Below, piece after piece: positions 36,511 to 37,067 of a DNA stretch of 37,067 nucleotides. Made by a program: the position numbers and the translations under genes. The notes beneath the pieces are model-generated. The model did no database searches, was not told the origin of the DNA, and worked only from the letters and a program-made list of their open reading frames with translations. Position 1 is the first letter of the stretch, and each line of letters starts with the position of its first letter. The DNA is from CAYSGL01 sp964520985 (GTDB taxonomy: Bacteria > Pseudomonadota > Alphaproteobacteria > Micavibrionales > Micavibrionaceae). The stretch lies in contig CAZFPB010000012.1 in assembly GCA_964520985.1 (NCBI GenBank), forward strand, positions 1 to 37,067, given 5' to 3'.

Positions 36511-36623
36511 TGGTCAGCCTTCCTAAATCGACAGGGGTAGCAGCGGCCATCGGAAGACCAGGCGCCCGTGCGCCAGAAGTGAGGGCAGTTCTGTTTCCAC
36601 CAGTGCTGGAAAGTTCGGATCAT
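36507..36623 (-). CDS. Small aromatic zinc-like protein, 38 aa
   Basis: Start MIRTFQHWWKQNCPHFWRT in ATGA overlap with the gene above. It has NCPHF and RCYPCRFR, a C-x2-H / C-x2-C set that could bind one zinc. Too short for confidence but the overlaps on both sides support it. Confidence 0.5.
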   Translation of the reverse strand: MIRTFQHWWKQNCPHFWRTGAWSSDGRCYPCRFRKADQ

Positions 36624-36985
36624 CGGTCGGCCTCCTTGTCGGTGCGGCGGTAGGGGTTCGGCGTCAGCAGGCGTTCCGTCAGACCCTCGTTTGAGATGTC
36701 CACCCCACGAGCGTCGTAGCCCTCGTCCCACGCCTTCTCCGCTGCCGCCCGCTCCCGGTCTGCGTAGTGGGCGTCGAGGACAGCGGCGACGTGGGCGCGG
36801 TGGGCCTCGCCCTGAGTGCCATCGGGAGCGCCGGTCCAGTCGCAGTCGTCCGCGGTGCAGATCATCAGCAACTGGGTGCATCCGCACGGCTCGAACAGAA
36901 TCCGGCAGTCGTGCTCGTCGGCGGGCACCCATTTCGAGTGAAGCTGGTGCTCACCCAGCAGGGCCACGGTCTCGGGGGCGCTCAC
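36620..36985 (-). CDS. Hypothetical protein, 121 aa
   Basis: Start GTG 36985 overlaps the preceding stop as GTGA. It contains CRILFEPCGCTQLLMICTADDCDWTG, five cysteines, then a helix GEAHRAHVAAVLDAHYADRERAAAEKAWDEGYDARG. Such a zinc-plus-helix layout is frequent in small actinophage proteins. No known function. Confidence 0.6.
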   Translation of the reverse strand: MSAPETVALLGEHQLHSKWVPADEHDCRILFEPCGCTQLLMICTADDCDWTGAPDGTQGEAHRAHVAAVLDAHYADRERAAAEKAWDEGYDARGVDISNEGLTERLLTPNPYRRTDKEADR

Positions 36986-37067
36986 GAGTCACCGCCACGA
37001 GCGATGCGAGCGGCGTACTCGACTCCGAGCCTGAATGCTGGGATGAGCGCCGGGTTTAGCGGGGGAG
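36982..37067 (-). CDS. Hypothetical protein, partial (N-terminus outside window)
   Basis: Only the last 27-28 residues are visible, PPLNPALIPAFRLGVEYAARIARGGDS, which ends in a GTGA overlap with the next gene. Of the three frames it is the one with high-GC third positions. It may be the end of the gene that begins at 170 if the molecule is circular, but the two fragments are not in frame when the ends are joined directly. Confidence 0.5.
   Translation of the reverse strand, partial: PPLNPALIPAFRLGVEYAARIARGGDS

Noticed and set aside
1..37067. The window as an integrated prophage with flanking host DNA
   Set aside because: No host gene is seen at either end, and the integrase and candidate attP have phage genes on both sides, so the attachment site appears unsplit.
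1..37067. CRISPR array, insertion sequence or toxin-antitoxin pair
   Set aside because: No regularly spaced repeats, no transposase DDE or HUH motifs, and no recognisable toxin family were seen on either strand.

Overview
The window is phage DNA from end to end. It fits a temperate, long-tailed siphovirus of a high-GC actinobacterium. Support comes from the high GC, many GTG starts, a DUF3263 protein, a DUF3592-type protein with an actinophage signature, and the virion gene order small terminase, large terminase, portal, MuF-like, scaffold, capsid, connectors, major tail protein, frameshifted chaperones, tape measure, tail tip. I saw no rRNA, intact tRNA, CRISPR array, insertion sequence or host gene. 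Phage genes lie on both sides of the integrase and of an apparently intact attP, so this looks like a free phage chromosome, circularly permuted or cut arbitrarily, rather than an integrated prophage. A gene runs off each end of the window.

Layout. Almost everything is on the minus strand, read from high to low coordinates, with neighbours coupled by ATGA, GTGA or TGATG overlaps. (1) 5846 down to 1: early operon with a Cro-like regulator, a probable excisionase, an HNH nuclease, small membrane and zinc proteins, and a YqaJ-type exonuclease with a putative partner. (2) 37067 down to 32068: small zinc and HTH proteins, an adenine methyltransferase, a winged-helix/HNH fusion, a replication-initiator-like protein, and a zinc/HTH regulator. 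(3) 31965 down to 28409: a DnaQ-like exonuclease, small zinc proteins and three HNH genes. (4) 28425 down to 20968: packaging, head, connector and tail-tube genes. (5) 20932 down to 12596: chaperones, tape measure and tail tip. (6) 12544 down to 9757: membrane/coiled-coil protein, glycerophosphodiesterase-like protein, peptidase endolysin, holin and two terminal genes.

The immunity and integration module (5580-9740) is the only part with real plus-strand genes. A repressor and an ImmA-like metallopeptidase face the Cro-like/Xis operon across a divergent region with two palindromic operators. The integrase converges on the peptidase gene. A 323-base gap beyond the integrase holds a strong hairpin and a candidate attP that resembles the 3' end of tRNA-His. 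Next come four small genes of unknown or poorly known function, then a structured region that looks like a plus-strand small RNA.

The most interesting signals are: an identical 20-base repeat with paired CAAGANTCTTG palindromes at two promoter-like sites 22 kb apart (9557-9586 and 32027-32060); the candidate small RNA at 9626-9740; the attP with a tRNA-His-like stem; a possible replication origin at 33388-33480; and the small-gene cluster next to attP, where lysogenic-conversion or exclusion genes often sit. All functional calls come from reading motifs; no database search was possible.
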